Assembly (NCBI RefSeq): GCF_963678635.1
Contig: NC_087064.1
Span: 33,704,369-33,768,368 of the forward strand
Origin: Symsagittifera roscoffensis
Lineage: Eukaryota > Xenacoelomorpha > Acoela > Convolutidae
Length of the DNA: 64,000 nt
Reading direction: 5' to 3'
Made by a program: the position numbers and the translations under genes. Positions 11,168 through 24,743 of the stretch are shown here, piece by piece (the first letter of the stretch is position 1; each line of letters starts with the position of its first letter). Under the pieces are notes generated by a model that did not search any database, was not told where the DNA came from, and saw nothing but the letters and a program-made list of their open reading frames with translations.

Positions 11168-11709
11168 TGTGTTAACCGCTTCGATTAATAATCTTTTTTG
11201 AGGATCATTTTTCAGACGAGAATCAAGAAGAGCGGCATCTAACTCCAACTTCGGAATGGACAAGGCCTTTCTAGGCGCAACCATGACATTGCCAAAGACG
11301 AAAAAAAATTAGGTTTTTTTGTTAAAGCGCGAACACGACCAATCGAAGTCCTGCGAAACACCTCCTGGTAGAAGTCAACAAGTAAGTGTAAATCGATATT
11401 TTTGACGGAAACATCACAATAATGCTGCGCTAGGCTTCGGTCAAAGACTTGTGCAGCATTATCTCGATGTTTCGGTCAAAATTATTGATTTACACTTACT
11501 TGTTGACTTCTACCAGGAGGTGTTTCGCAGGACTTCGATTCGTTGTGTTCGCGCTTGAACAAAAAAAACTACGATTTTTTTCGTCTTTGGTCAGGGTTGC
11601 GCCTAGGAAGGCATTGTCCATTCCGAAGTTGGAGTTAGATGCCGCTCTTCTTGATTCTCGTCTTAAAGATGATCTTCAAAAAAGATTATTAATCGAAGCG
11701 GTTAACACA
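11168..11709. repeat. Large imperfect palindrome (~260-bp arms)
   Basis: The left arm 11168-11429 is nearly the reverse complement of the right arm 11451-11709, with a loop of about 21 bases. The right arm carries + strand BEL/Pao Pol codons and the left arm the same codons inverted. Arms differ by scattered substitutions and small indels. This is an inverted duplication of part of a Pol gene, or the end product of a fold-back event. Confidence 0.9.
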
Positions 11710-13270
11710 TTCATGAGTTCTTATAGCACCACGTTGCTTCAGTGGTTTGTCTCGAAAGAGAAACTTCCCATCTTTGTCAGCAATCGGGTGGAAGAAACAC
11801 GCCTTTGATTTAACCAAGGTTGGTAAAGGTCTCATGTCGCTAGTGGCGTTAATTTTGCAAAGAGCGGAGGCCGCGGCATTTCAGCTGAGAATTTGAAATT
11901 TTTTACAAATGATTGGCCGTTCAATCTTTCAACAGACGTCATTGAAAATGATTTTTTTGACGACACCGTTATTTTCGTAGCTAATACTAAGGCGCCCAAA
12001 CACACTATGACGTTTGGAGCGCCCTACGCTCGTTCCGTCGTTTGCACCGAACTCTCGCGTACTGGTTGCGGTTACTGCCCAGCCAAAAAACCTTTTGATA
12101 ACTCAGATAAGACAAAAATCGACCCATCTGAACTTAAGATTGCGGAAGAAACGTTGTTATGGTTTTTCTAAAAAACAACGTCAAGTCAATCAGTCGGAGT
12201 GCAACCTATTTGCTATTTTTGTGTCCAAATAACCTTATAAGCTCCGCCGGCTAATTAGCCTTCAATGCTGAGCATTCTGTAATCTCTTGAATGGTCGTCA
12301 TCCCTTACTAGTCTTGTTTATCTATCATTTCCACTGCGAGCATCACTTTCAGAGCATTGATCATTTACGTTCCGCGATTCACTTTTTTCATTCGTGGTAC
12401 TCAAGTTGCGTTTTATAATCCGGTTCATTGAAAAAGACTGTGTCATAAGCCTTATACGAAAACCGCTGCCTTAAAACCGATTATGTCGGATCTACCGGTT
12501 GATTATTTGGGATTTAAGCAACAATCTTTCAACAATTGCTCTGTGGATTACTTTTGTCCCTATCATCAAATCATCCGGCGCAGCTCTGAAACAGCAGATC
12601 ATTCTTGTTCAACTGCCTAAGAAACAACCTAAGAAGTCGTTCATATTGAAATCGTACCCTTTTTAAACAAAAGCTATTGTTTGACAGATTTACAGCAATT
12701 TCTTACGCCTACTGTTACAACATCCATATTTTGGTCCCAAAAGGAATCAATTTCGTTGGCGTAGAAAATGATCTATTCCTATGCATTTGTGAGGGAAGTA
12801 AATGCGCAACATAGCTCCTCATACATAAAATATAATTTTAACATTTAACCCATCAGGAGCCCCACATCATGGTGGTTCATGGGAAGGAATGGTACGCAGA
12901 TTTAAGCGAGTCGTCACTTCAACAATTGATTCCCGTAAGTTGACGGACGAACCTCAGTATATTTTTTGCTGGGTTGAAAGTTCTTCGAACTACCGGACTA
13001 CTACGCCAGTGACTTCGCATCCTACCGAAGTTTCGAGGCGCTAGGGTCGAAATACTTTCTGCTTGGGCAACAATGCGCAGATTTCCTGTATTTGTTTGCA
13101 GACGACAGTTTTGACGGCAAGAAATGGTATAACCGTGCACAGTCGGACGGGAAATATATATGTTCACGATGGCTGAAATGGTATGTTCCTGAAATTTACG
13201 TACAAGTGGTGCTCTTCAACTCCCCCAGAGCTCAAGACTAGGGCTACTACCCGCTCAGGTAGCGTAGGAT
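11511..13270 (+). pseudogene. BEL/Pao retrotransposon Pol remnant (A17 peptidase region to integrase)
   Basis: Decayed Pol of a BEL/Pao LTR retrotransposon, readable only piecewise because of frameshifts and stops. Blocks in order: V-A-P-R-K-A-L-S-I-P-K-L-E-L-D-A-A (about 11600), diagnostic of the RNase H/A17-peptidase region of BEL Pol. Then F-V-S-N-R-V-E-E (11780) and a degenerate N-P-A-D-x-x-S-R-G block (11850). Next is the integrase core, with M-S-D-L-P followed by C-S-V-D-Y-F (about 12480-12560). Then G-A-P-H-H-G-G-S-W-E-G-M-V-R (12857-12900), R-K-L-T-D-E-P (12931), and a C-terminal F-L-L-G-Q-Q, W-Y-N-R-A-Q, R-W-L-K-W-Y-V-P series (13050-13190). The block order matches the family. No LTR was found. 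It is clearly non-functional. Confidence 0.8.
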
Positions 13271-13748
13271 ACCCTAAGTGATTTGAAAACAAAATCTTTT
13301 CCTTTTGTTAATTTTTATGCTCGTTTTTAAGTTTGATAAGAGTTTCATGGTGGTGTTTCAGATCGTTTTTTTATTGTCAAAACGAGCAAAATTTTTTACC
13401 GTCAGTTTTTGCTGAACTGAAAATATTTGAATTCGTTTACTTGTTTATTGTTTTGATTTTGTCGGAAATAGTGAAAAATACACGAGCTTTTTTTTCAAGA
13501 GCGAGAAAAATTAATGTCAGTTCTGTAGTAGAATTTTAAAAAAGAGGCGAATTTTCTTAAACAGTTTTTTTATATTTACTTTTCAAACAAAAAAATGAAA
13601 AATATTTCAAAAACAACTATTTGAAATCGGTGTTCACAAAAACAACTCAAAGGTCAAGACACTATATCATTTGATTGCGGCAAAATGAGAGAAGAAAGGC
13701 AACAAAACTATACTATCCAAATTTTTTGCAAGTTGATCGAGACCTTAT

Positions 13749-14245
13749 TGTTCCGACTTTCGACACGAAAGTAACGGAATATTTGTGCTCGGGTGGGTTT
13801 TTCTTCTTCAGACAGTTTCGGCTTTTTAACTAGCCATTTTTGACAATTTTTTTATATCATTCAAAAAGTATTGATTTTTTAATTTTGAATTTGAAAAATT
13901 AATTAACCTGTGATTTTTTTCATAAAGCTATGGGGGTTTAAAGATTGTCATTTTGACCAATTTTGGGGACAATTAACGCGCTATATTTTGCGCTATTAAC
14001 GCATGAGCAGATATTGCAAATTGGTTGAAAGAAATTTATTAACACAAATGATTTGTTATAAGGTTGAAAATCTATTCTTTTGTACTTTATATGGTGTGTG
14101 GGGGATGATTCTCATAAAAAATTTCAAGTTTATAAAAAAAAATTTCATTTCTTTTATTATATTTAATTTTTATATTATTATTGCTCCATAAACATTAAAA
14201 AGCAGTCGGAACATTCAGGGCTTCGCCCTGATAATAGCAGTCTTG
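13749..14245 (+). mobile_element. R1 repeat element, full-length copy
   Basis: Reference copy of an unnamed dispersed family of about 500 bp, called R1 here. It begins TGTTCCGACT, followed by a near-palindrome (ACTTTCG then CGAAAGT), and ends with AGTCGGAACA at 14204-14213, the exact inverse of its first ten bases. A 17-base hairpin TCAGGGCTTCGCCCTGA follows at 14215-14231, then a short tail ending GCAGTCTTG. So the inverted repeat is terminal on the left and about 30 bp inside on the right. There is no coding capacity. The asymmetric inverted repeats plus a 3' stem-loop recall DINE-1/Helentron-type non-autonomous elements; this is inference. Confidence 0.75.
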
Positions 14246-14670
14246 TATAGTTTTCAATCAGGTTTTCCCTAAAACTACAATTTTTTTAAAAATATTTGAA
14301 GAGCTGAAATCAATCTTCAAAGTAATATTTGGAATAAACATTTGAAGGTTTGTTTGAACTGAACAATATATTGAATTCAAACGTCAATGGTTACCAGCCA
14401 AAATACTGGTTTATATTTTCGAAAATGCATAAGTTATGCTGGAAAATTAGTCAACCTGGTTAGTCAATCTGACTCGAAAAATTTATTTCAAGCTGTAAAA
14501 GTAATAATTTCAGTGCATAAAAAGCCCTCTTCGGGAGTTTAAACAGGTATTTCAATTTGAACTTCTTGGTCGATAAAGTTGTCTCATAGGAGTTATTCTA
14601 TTCGTGGAATAACTCATTCATGTGACGAGTTACTTTATGGTTGAATTATGTTGAGCCTTTCCATTGTTTT

Positions 14671-15240
14671 TGTTCCGACTTCCGTAATGGAAGTAACGGA
14701 ACATTTCGCTCGGGGTGGTTTTTTTTCAGAAAAATTTCGATATTTTAACTAGCGATTTTTGACGGAATTTTTTATATCATTCAAAAGGTATTGTTGTCTT
14801 GAGCTTAAATTTGAAAACATATTTTACCTGTGATCATTTTTCGTAAAGTTATGGCGTTTACAAATTGCCATTTTGGCCAAATTGTACAATTAACGCGCGA
14901 TATATTTGAAAACATATTTGAAAACATATTTTACCTGTGATCATTTTTCGTAAAGTTATGGCGTTTACAAATTGCCATTTTGGCCAAATTGTACAATTAA
15001 CGCGAGATTTAATCCGTCTTGGAAATCATTCCAAATTGGTTGTAAGAAGCTTATGTGAGTAATTCATTATTTAAAAAGAGCGAAATCTATCCTTTTGTTT
15101 TTTATATGGCTTTTTTGGAGCTGATTGTCACAAAAAATCTCAAATTTTAGAACAAAAAAACATTTTATTTTATAACATTCATTTTTTTTGTTATTATTGC
15201 CCCATAGACCGTAAAAGGCAGTCGGATACAAGCAGTTTTG
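14671..15240 (+). mobile_element. R1 copy inside duplication A
   Basis: Starts TGTTCCGACT and ends GCAGTCGGATACAAGCAGTT plus TTG. An internal direct duplication of about 90 bp (two copies of the stretch from AAACATATTTTACCTGTGAT to AATTAACGCG, 14816-15003) makes it longer than the reference. The 3' hairpin is lost. Confidence 0.85.
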
Positions 15241-17728
15241 TTTAATTTGGTGCTCAAATCATTATAAACAACTGCTGCTTTGTGAAACACGCATGCAAAA
15301 TGTATAAGCTGCTTTGTGAAACACGCATGCAAAAAAAAAACAACATAACTCAGTATAAAATTGATAAGCAACTAACGTGAAAAAAAGATATACATAATTT
15401 TGAGAAATTTCTTCCTCTCCTACTCCGGCTACTTTTCAATCAAAAATTTCCAATTTTCAAAACAAAAATTGGGTTAACAAATTATTGCATGTAGTTAAGC
15501 TAATTATCTACTGTTTGCTTTAAAATTACTGATTCGAATTCAAAATTTCCCTATTAAACCGACTTCAGGATGTACTGTCAAATTGGATGGCACTATGGCA
15601 ATATTTTGAGGTTTTCAGTCTCACATTACGAGTGCAAACTGTGAAAAGGATAGGCGCACAATTTTGTGTTTGTATGCTCCTGGATTCCACAGACAAGTCT
15701 TTAAGCATGTTAAAATTTTGTAAAAAAAATGAAAGAACAAAAAAACAAAAGGAGTGTCCTTGTTGATGAATCCGCTAACAATTCACAAAATGCGCAGTTC
15801 GGCCTCGTGATTCATATGGTCGATAGATGGTGATGTGGTATCAAAACGCTGCTTAACTTTTCAAAAATAAAACTTTTCCGATAGAATGAGGTTCGATGTT
15901 AAACTAGCTAAAACGAACTCTGCGAAAAAATTCTACCGCTCCGATGAGATTGCTTCTGATGCAAATTCGTTTATTACAGCCGGATCAACTGTGCATAAGT
16001 TGTTTAGTTATTCTCAATACTTGAACATGGCGAGATAGGTATTTGCTTTAACAAGTAAACATGTTAAAATACATGACAGGCGCATTTAAAAGTCTAGTCT
16101 ATTTTTTTAAAGAAAATCATTTTTGATTCAAATATGGACGTGAACTTGTTGCAAAATGTTCTTGATGGTAGCAATTTCAAAATCAGGAGTTCAATTTTTC
16201 CACGTGAGATCTAGTTAGTTAGACATCGATTCGATGTGAAATAATCTAGCTATCCTTTTAAGTATCTGGTTAGTCTAAATTTCATGGAAATTTCTTAATT
16301 TTAAAGCAGTTACCTTTATCTTGAAATAACGAATTTTTTTTGTATAATGAGGGATGACCTATTGGTTATACTCATAGAGTATTTTCAGATAAGGTATACC
16401 GTCTGCTCGTCACGCTATCTTATTTTCGGCCGGATAGATTCTTGCAACTTCTTAGTCTAATACCGATCTTAATCCTATTCTTGTATCTCACCTCTCAATA
16501 GATCTAGTGTATACTAGTTTGTGCGAGTTAGTTCTTGGAGTTTATCCAGAAGGAGAACAACTGTATTGAAAGTTTTATTCTAATTGTTCTGCTGCTGAAA
16601 CTACAAGTAGCTTCAGCACTTACAAATAAGTGTCAATGTTAGAGATGGAATATGATTGGTTAATTATAAATATTTTATAGTGATAATCCATCAATAAAAT
16701 AATTGGTTTATAAATACTAGTTTAGAACTGGTTCCAATAAGTATAAAAATAGATTTTGTAACATTTGAAAGCTGAGTTGGACGATGTTAATTTTCAGATA
16801 GAGTTTGCCTTTTTTTGCATTGGATACAAATCATATTTGCATTGGTTCATTGGGCAATATTTTGGACCACTATAGAAGTTTTGTTTGATGGGCTCTTTTT
16901 CCTTCCACACCCCCCACCTCGCACGAGCTTCGATATATTAGTATAACGAATGGTTCTACGAGGTTGAGTATTGAGACCAAATATGTTTGTCGTTGCCTTA
17001 TTTGTCTGTATGTAAATTTTCATAACAATCGGACATTAAGGTCAACAAATTTACATGTTAAAATTCGCAGGTGGGGGGGGGGGGGGGGAGGAAAACGAGC
17101 CGTTTGATGCTTTGGCTGTAAATTTATTCGAAGTGATTTTACCTTTGTAAATGAAATTAGTAGATACCACTTTCACTTCAGATCTGAAGGGTGTAGCCTG
17201 CATATCTCTTCATAGGAGACATCACCGTTGGATTAAGTGTAGATATTGGCACAATCGCACAATTCCCCTCTTCCCCCCTCAAGGACCTACCGTAGAACCG
17301 TAGACCCACCTCCTCTAGCCATGTCTTAATTTTGAAAGTTGATTGCGTTTTTCAATGAAGCTCACAAAAAAATTTTCATTTGCAATAGGTAACTTAAACG
17401 AATTATTACGTATATAAGTTATTATTCATAATTTTTGTCGGTTAATCTTTTTTTATATAATTAGATCAATATAGTTTGCCCACAAAGTTCATTCTCAAAA
17501 ACCGCTTCTTAATCTCCCCTTAACTAGTTGGGGGATTTTACGGCTGGTTCTAGATAGTCAGTTGTAAAGCAAATCTACATTATTCTTTAAATGGACTAAA
17601 GGCCTGTGTTGATCACATGCTCAACAGAGCGCCAATTACCTAGGCACTGTCATATTTCATGTCTTATGTAAGCAACCAGCACGCACTTATCATAATTGCT
17701 CGATTATTAGCTTAATTTTAGGATTTAT

Positions 17729-18200
17729 TGTTCCGATTTTCGTAACGAAAGTAACGGCATATTTGTGCTCGAGGTGGGTTTTTTTTCTTCAGATAAATTT
17801 CGAATGTTTTTAACTAGCCATTTTTGACATTATTTTTTATATCTTTCAAAAGGCATTGTTTTCCTTATTTTAAATTCGAAAAGATATTTCACCTGTGATC
17901 ATTTTTTGTAAGACTATGGGGGCTTAAAGATTGCCATTTTGGCCAATCTTGGACACTTAACGCGCAATTTATTTCGCTTTATTAACGTGTAAGCGGAGGT
18001 TTAATCCGTCTTAGAAATCCTTCCAAATTGGTTGTAAGAAGCTTATTTGATTAAATATTTTGTTATCCTAAATATTTTGTTAATTATTTTGTTATTGTAG
18101 CGAAATCTATCCTTTGGTATTTTATATTGCATTTGGGCTGCTGATTTTCACAAAAAATCTCAAATTTTAGAAAAAAATTACATTTTATTTAATAAAAATT
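17729..18200 (+). mobile_element. Truncated R1 copy inside duplication A
   Basis: Starts TGTTCCGATT, follows the R1 order, and breaks off after the A-rich stretch near 18190 without the 3' hairpin. The following 250 bp, to the junction at 18449, also recur next to other R1 copies at 14330-14590 and 25130-25290. Confidence 0.8.
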
Positions 18201-18529
18201 TGAAGGTTTGTTTTAACTGAACAATATATCAAACTCAAACGTCAACGGTTGCAAACCAAATTACTAGTTTAACTTCTTGAAAGTGCATATGTTATGCTGA
18301 AAAATTGGTCAGCCAGATTAGTCAATCTGACTCCAAAATTTTATTTCAAGATGTAGTAATGAATAATTTCAGTGCATAAAAAGCCCTCTTTGGGAGTTTA
18401 AATAGGTATACCATTTTGAGCTTCTTGGTCGATAATATTGTCTCATAAGAGTTATTCTATTCGTGGAATAACTCATTCATGTGACGAGTTACTTTATGGT
18501 TGAATTATGTTGAGCCTTTCCATTGTTTT

Positions 18530-19099
18530 TGTTCCGACTTCCGTAATGGAAGTAACGGAACATTTCGCTCGGGGTGGTTTTTTTTCAGAAAAATTTCGAT
18601 ATTTTAACTAGCGATTTTTGACGGAATTTTTTATATCATTCAAAAGGTATTGTTGTCTTGAGCTTAAATTTGAAAACATATTTTACCTGTGATCATTTTT
18701 CGTAAAGTTATGGCGTTTACAAATTGCCATTTTGGCCAAATTGTACAATTAACGCGCGATATATTTGAAAACATATTTGAAAACATATTTTACCTGTGAT
18801 CATTTTTCGTAAAGTTATGGCGTTTACAAATTGCCATTTTGGCCAAATTGTACAATTAACGCGAGATTTAATCCGTCTTGGAAATCATTCCAAATTGGTT
18901 GTAAGAAGCTTATGTGAGTAATTCATTATTTAAAAAGAGCGAAATCTATCCTTTTGTTTTTTATATGGCTTTTTTGGAGCTGATTGTCACAAAAAATCTC
19001 AAATTTTAGAACAAAAAAACATTTTATTTTATAACATTCATTTTTTTTGTTATTATTGCCCCATAGACCGTAAAAGGCAGTCGGATACAAGCAGTTTTG
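18530..19099 (+). mobile_element. R1 copy inside duplication B
   Basis: Duplicate of the R1 copy at 14671-15240, with the same internal 90-bp duplication and the same loss of the 3' hairpin. Confidence 0.85.
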
Positions 19100-21583
19100 T
19101 TTAATTTGGTGCTCAAATCATTATAAACAACTGCTGCTTTGTGAAACACGCATGCAAAATGTATAAGCTGCTTTGTGAAACACGCATGCAAAAAAAAAAC
19201 AACATAACTCAGTATAAAATTGATAAGCAACTAACGTGAAAAAAAGATATACATAATTTTGAGAAATTTCTTCCTCTCCTACTCCGGCTACTTTTCAATC
19301 AAAAATTTCCAATTTTCAAAACAAAAATTGGGTTAACAAATTATTGCATGTAGTTAAGCTAATTATCTACTGTTTGCTTTAAAATTACTGATTCGAATTC
19401 AAAATTTCCCTATTAAACCGACTTCAGGATGTACTGTCAAATTGGATGGCACTATGGCAATATTTTGAGGTTTTCAGTCTCACATTACGAGTGCAAACTG
19501 TGAAAAGGATAGGCGCACAATTTTGTGTTTGTATGCTCCTGGATTCCACAGACAAGTCTTTAAGCATGTTAAAATTTTGTAAAAAAAATGAAAGAACAAA
19601 AAAACAAAAGGAGTGTCCTTGTTGATGAATCCGCTAACAATTCACAAAATGCGCAGTTCGGCCTCGTGATTCATATGGTCGATAGATGGTGATGTGGTAT
19701 CAAAACGCTGCTTAACTTTTCAAAAATAAAACTTTTCCGATAGAATGAGGTTCGATGTTAAACTAGCTAAAACGAACTCTGCGAAAAAATTCTACCGCTC
19801 CGATGAGATTGCTTCTGATGCAAATTCGTTTATTACAGCCGGATCAACTGTGCATAAGTTGTTTAGTTATTCTCAATACTTGAACATGGCGAGATAGGTA
19901 TTTGCTTTAACAAGTAAACATGTTAAAATACATGACAGGCGCATTTAAAAGTCTAGTCTATTTTTTTAAAGAAAATCATTTTTGATTCAAATATGGACGT
20001 GAACTTGTTGCAAAATGTTCTTGATGGTAGCAATTTCAAAATCAGGAGTTCAATTTTTCCACGTGAGATCTAGTTAGTTAGACATCGATTCGATGTGAAA
20101 TAATCTAGCTATCCTTTTAAGTATCTGGTTAGTCTAAATTTCATGGAAATTTCTTAATTTTAAAGCAGTTACCTTTATCTTGAAATAACGAATTTTTTTT
20201 GTATAATGAGGGATGACCTATTGGTTATACTCATAGAGTATTTTCAGATAAGGTATACCGTCTGCTCGTCACGCTATCTTATTTTCGGCCGGATAGATTC
20301 TTGCAACTTCTTAGTCTAATACCGATCTTAATCCTATTCTTGTATCTCACCTCTCAATAGATCTAGTGTATACTAGTTTGTGCGAGTTAGTTCTTGGAGT
20401 TTATCCAGAAGGAGAACAACTGTATTGAAAGTTTTATTCTAATTGTTCTGCTGCTGAAACTACAAGTAGCTTCAGCACTTACAAATAAGTGTCAATGTTA
20501 GAGATGGAATATGATTGGTTAATTATAAATATTTTATAGTGATAATCCATCAATAAAATAATTGGTTTATAAATACTAGTTTAGAACTGGTTCCAATAAG
20601 TATAAAAATAGATTTTGTAACATTTGAAAGCTGAGTTGGACGATGTTAATTTTCAGATAGAGTTTGCCTTTTTTTGCATTGGATACAAATCATATTTGCA
20701 TTGGTTCATTGGGCAATATTTTGGACCACTATAGAAGTTTTGTTTGATGGGCTCTTTTTCCTTCCACACCCCCCACCTCGCACGAGCTTCGATATATTAG
20801 TATAACGAATGGTTCTACGAGGTTGAGTATTGAGACCAAATATGTTTGTCGTTGCCTTATTTGTCTGTATGTAAATTTTCATAACAATCGGACATTAAGG
20901 TCAACAAATTTACATGTTAAAATTCGCAGGTGGGGGGGGGGGGAGGAAAACGAGCCGTTTGATGCTTTGGCTGTAAATTTATTCGAAGTGATTTTACCTT
21001 TGTAAATGAAATTAGTAGATACCACTTTCACTTCAGATCTGAAGGGTGTAGCCTGCATATCTCTTCATAGGAGACATCACCGTTGGATTAAGTGTAGATA
21101 TTGGCACAATCGCACAATTCCCCTCTTCCCCCCTCAAGGACCTACCGTAGAACCGTAGACCCACCTCCTCTAGCCATGTCTTAATTTTGAAAGTTGATTG
21201 CGTTTTTCAATGAAGCTCACAAAAAAATTTTCATTTGCAATAGGTAACTTAAACGAATTATTACGTATATAAGTTATTATTCATAATTTTTGTCGGTTAA
21301 TCTTTTTTTATATAATTAGATCAATATAGTTTGCCCACAAAGTTCATTCTCAAAAACCGCTTCTTAATCTCCCCTTAACTAGTTGGGGGATTTTACGGCT
21401 GGTTCTAGATAGTCAGTTGTAAAGCAAATCTACATTATTCTTTAAATGGACTAAAGGCCTGTGTTGATCACATGCTCAACAGAGCGCCAATTACCTAGGC
21501 ACTGTCATATTTCATGTCTTATGTAAGCAACCAGCACGCACTTATCATAATTGCTCGATTATTAGCTTAATTTTAGGATTTAT

Positions 21584-22055
21584 TGTTCCGATTTTCGTAA
21601 CGAAAGTAACGGCATATTTGTGCTCGAGGTGGGTTTTTTTTCTTCAGATAAATTTCGAATGTTTTTAACTAGCCATTTTTGACATTATTTTTTATATCTT
21701 TCAAAAGGCATTGTTTTCCTTATTTTAAATTCGAAAAGATATTTCACCTGTGATCATTTTTTGTAAGACTATGGGGGCTTAAAGATTGCCATTTTGGCCA
21801 ATCTTGGACACTTAACGCGCAATTTATTTCGCTTTATTAACGTGTAAGCGGAGGTTTAATCCGTCTTAGAAATCCTTCCAAATTGGTTGTAAGAAGCTTA
21901 TTTGATTAAATATTTTGTTATCCTAAATATTTTGTTAATTATTTTGTTATTGTAGCGAAATCTATCCTTTGGTATTTTATATTGCATTTGGGCTGCTGAT
22001 TTTCACAAAAAATCTCAAATTTTAGAAAAAAATTACATTTTATTTAATAAAAATT
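21584..22055 (+). mobile_element. Truncated R1 copy inside duplication B
   Basis: Duplicate of the truncated R1 at 17729-18200, with the same break point. Confidence 0.8.
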
Positions 22056-22370
22056 TGAAGGTTTGTTTTAACTGAACAATATATCAAACTCAAACGTCAA
22101 CGGTTGCAAACCAAATTACTAGTTTAACTTCTTGAAAGTGCATATGTTATGCTGAAAAATTGGTCAGCCAGATTAGTCAATCTGACTCCAAAATTTTATT
22201 TCAAGATGTAGTAATGAATAATTTCAGTGCATAAAAAGCCCTCTTTGGGAGTTTAAATAGGTATACCATTTTGAGCTTCTTGGTCGATAATATTGTCTCA
22301 TAAGAGTTATTCTTTTTGATACTGACGATTTATTTTATGGTTGAATTATGTTGAGCTTTTCCATTGTTTT

Positions 22371-22872
22371 GGTTCCGACTTCCGTAACGAAATTAACGGA
22401 ACATTTCGCTTGGGGTGGTTTTTTTCTTCAGGCAAATTTCGACTTTTTATCTAGCCATTTTTGACGGAGTTTTTTTATCATTCGAAAGCTATTGTTGTCT
22501 TGAGCTTAACTTTGAAAAAATATTTCACCTCTGATCTTTTTTCGTAAAGTTATGGGGGCTTAAAGATTGCAATTTTGGCCAATTTGGTACAATTAACGCG
22601 CGATATATTTCGCGCTATTAACGCGTAAGTGGAGATTTAATGCGTCTCAGAAATCTTTCCATATTGTTTGCAAGAAGCCTATTGAGTAATTTTTTGATAA
22701 AAAGAGCGAAATCTATCCTTTTGTTTTTTATATGGCGTTTGGCAAGCTGAATTTCACAAAAAAAAATTCAAATTTTAGAAAAAAAAATTACATTTCATTG
22801 TATTACATTTATTTTTTTTATGCTATAACTGCCCCATAGACCATAAAAGGCTGTCGGATACGAGGAGTCTTG
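22371..22872 (+). mobile_element. R1 copy in the third unit
   Basis: Starts GGTTCCGACT and ends CTGTCGGATACGAGGAGTCT plus TG. It is collinear with the reference copy without the 3' hairpin. Confidence 0.8.
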
Positions 22873-24743
22873 ATTAATTTGGTGCTCAAATCACTATAAT
22901 CAACTAGCGCACCCACCCCAACAAAGCTGCTTCAGGAATTACGCGTGCAAAAAAAACAACAACATAACTCAGTATAAAAATGATAAACGACAAACGTGAA
23001 AAAATGGATATACATAATTTTGAGAAATTTATTCTCTCCTACTCCGACTATTTTTCAATCAAAAAATTCCAATTTATAAAACAAAAATTGGGCAAGCAAG
23101 TTATTGCATGTAGTTAAACTAATTTTCTACTGTTTGGTTTAAAATTACTGAATCGAGTTTAAAATTTCTCTATTGATTCGAGTTCAAAACAGGATGTACT
23201 GTCAAACATGTGTACCTATGGCAACATTTTGAGGATTTAAGTCTCAAATTACGAGTCCAAATTGTGAATGGATAGGCGCACAGTTTTGTGTTTATATGTT
23301 CCTGGATTCCAGAAACAAGTCTTTAAGCATGTTAAATTTTTGTCGGAACGATGAAGAAAATGAAATACCAAAATAAAAACAATGGGAGTGTCCTTGTTGA
23401 GGAATCAGCTTACAATTCACAAAATGCACAGTAAGGCCTCGTAATTCACGCCCCTAATGATCAATAGATGGTGATGTGGTATCAAAATGTTGCTTAACCT
23501 TTCAAAAATAAAACTTTTCCGATAGAATGAGGTTCGATGTTAAACTAGTTAAAACGAACTCAAAAGGTTCTACTGCTCCGATAAGATTGCTTCTGATGCA
23601 AAGTCGTTTTTTACAGCCGAATCAATTGTGTTCAAGCTGTTCAGTTATTGTCAACTTTTGGAAAATAATTTGAACATGGCGAGACAGGTATTTGCTTTAA
23701 CAAGTAAACATATTAAAATACGTAACAGGTGCATTTAAAAATCTAATTTTTTTTTTGGAAAAGCAGTTTTGACTCAAATATGGACTTGAATTTGTTGCAA
23801 AATGTTCTTGATGGTAGCAATTCCGAAATCAGGAGTTCAATTTTTCAACGTGAGATCTTGTTAGTTAGATATCGATTCGATTTGAAATAATCTAGCTATC
23901 CTTTTAAGTATCTGTTTAGTCTAATTTTCATGGAGAAGTTCTTCGTTTTAAAGCAGTTAAATTTATCTTGAAATAAGAATTTTTTGTATAAGTATATAAA
24001 AGTAGACTTTGTAACATTTGAAAACTCAGTTGACAAGGTTAATTTTCAGATAGAAATTGCCTTTTTTTGCATTGGATGCAAATCATATTTGCATTGGTTC
24101 CCTGGGCAAAAATTTGGACCACAATAGAAGTTTTGTTTGATGCTTTGGCTGTAACCTTCTTTGGAGTGATTTTACTTTTGTAAATGAAACTGATAGATAC
24201 AACTTTCACTTAAGATCTGAAGGGTGTAGCCTGCATATCTCTTCATAGGAGACATCACCGTTGGATTAAGTGTAGATATTGGCACAGTCGCACAATTCCC
24301 CTCTTCCCCCCTCAAGGACCTACCGTAGAACCGTAGAACCACCTCCTCTAGCCATGTCTTAATTTTGAAAGTTGATTGCGTTTTTCAATGAAGCTCGCAA
24401 AAAAATTTTCATTTGTAATAGTTAACTTAAACGAATTATTACGTATATAAGTTTTTATTCATAATTTTTGTCGGTTAATCTTTTTTTATATAATTAGATC
24501 AATATAGTTTGCCCACAAAGTTCATTCTCAAAAACCGCTACTTAATCTCCCCTGAACTGGTTCGGGGATTTTACGGTTGGTTCTAGATAGTCAGTTGTAA
24601 AGCAAATCTACATTATTCTTTAATTGGATTAAAGGCTCAACAGAGCGCCATTTACTAGACATTGTCATGTTTCATGTCTTATGCAAGCAACCAGCACGCA
24701 CTTATCATAATTGCGCGGTTATTAGCCTAATTTTAGATTTTAT

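Larger units (their letters stand above)
14591..18449. repeat. 3.86-kb tandem duplication, copy A
   Basis: First of two head-to-tail units of 3859 bp. Every stretch compared with copy B is identical except a G run (16 G at about 17073-17088 here, 12 in copy B). The unit holds one complete and one truncated R1 element and about 2.5 kb of other AT-rich, non-coding DNA between them. The junctions carry the short shared string AGTTATTCT. Confidence 0.95.
18450..22304. repeat. 3.86-kb tandem duplication, copy B
   Basis: Second unit, offset 3859 bp from copy A before the G run and 3855 bp after it. It repeats both R1 elements at 18530-19099 and 21584-22055. The near absence of differences means either a very recent duplication or a duplicated haplotype or assembly segment. 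Confidence 0.95.

Noticed and set aside
12919-13167. 82-codon - ORF
   Set aside because: It is the reverse shadow of the BEL integrase remnant read on +.
13749-14245. R1 as a bacterial-type insertion sequence or a simple TIR MITE
   Set aside because: It has no ORF, and the right inverted repeat is about 30 bp inside the end, which does not fit an ordinary cut-and-paste MITE.
15165-15371. 68-codon - ORFs at 15165-15371 and 19024-19230
   Set aside because: The two are identical only because of the 3.86-kb duplication. They lie across the end of R1 and show no protein features.
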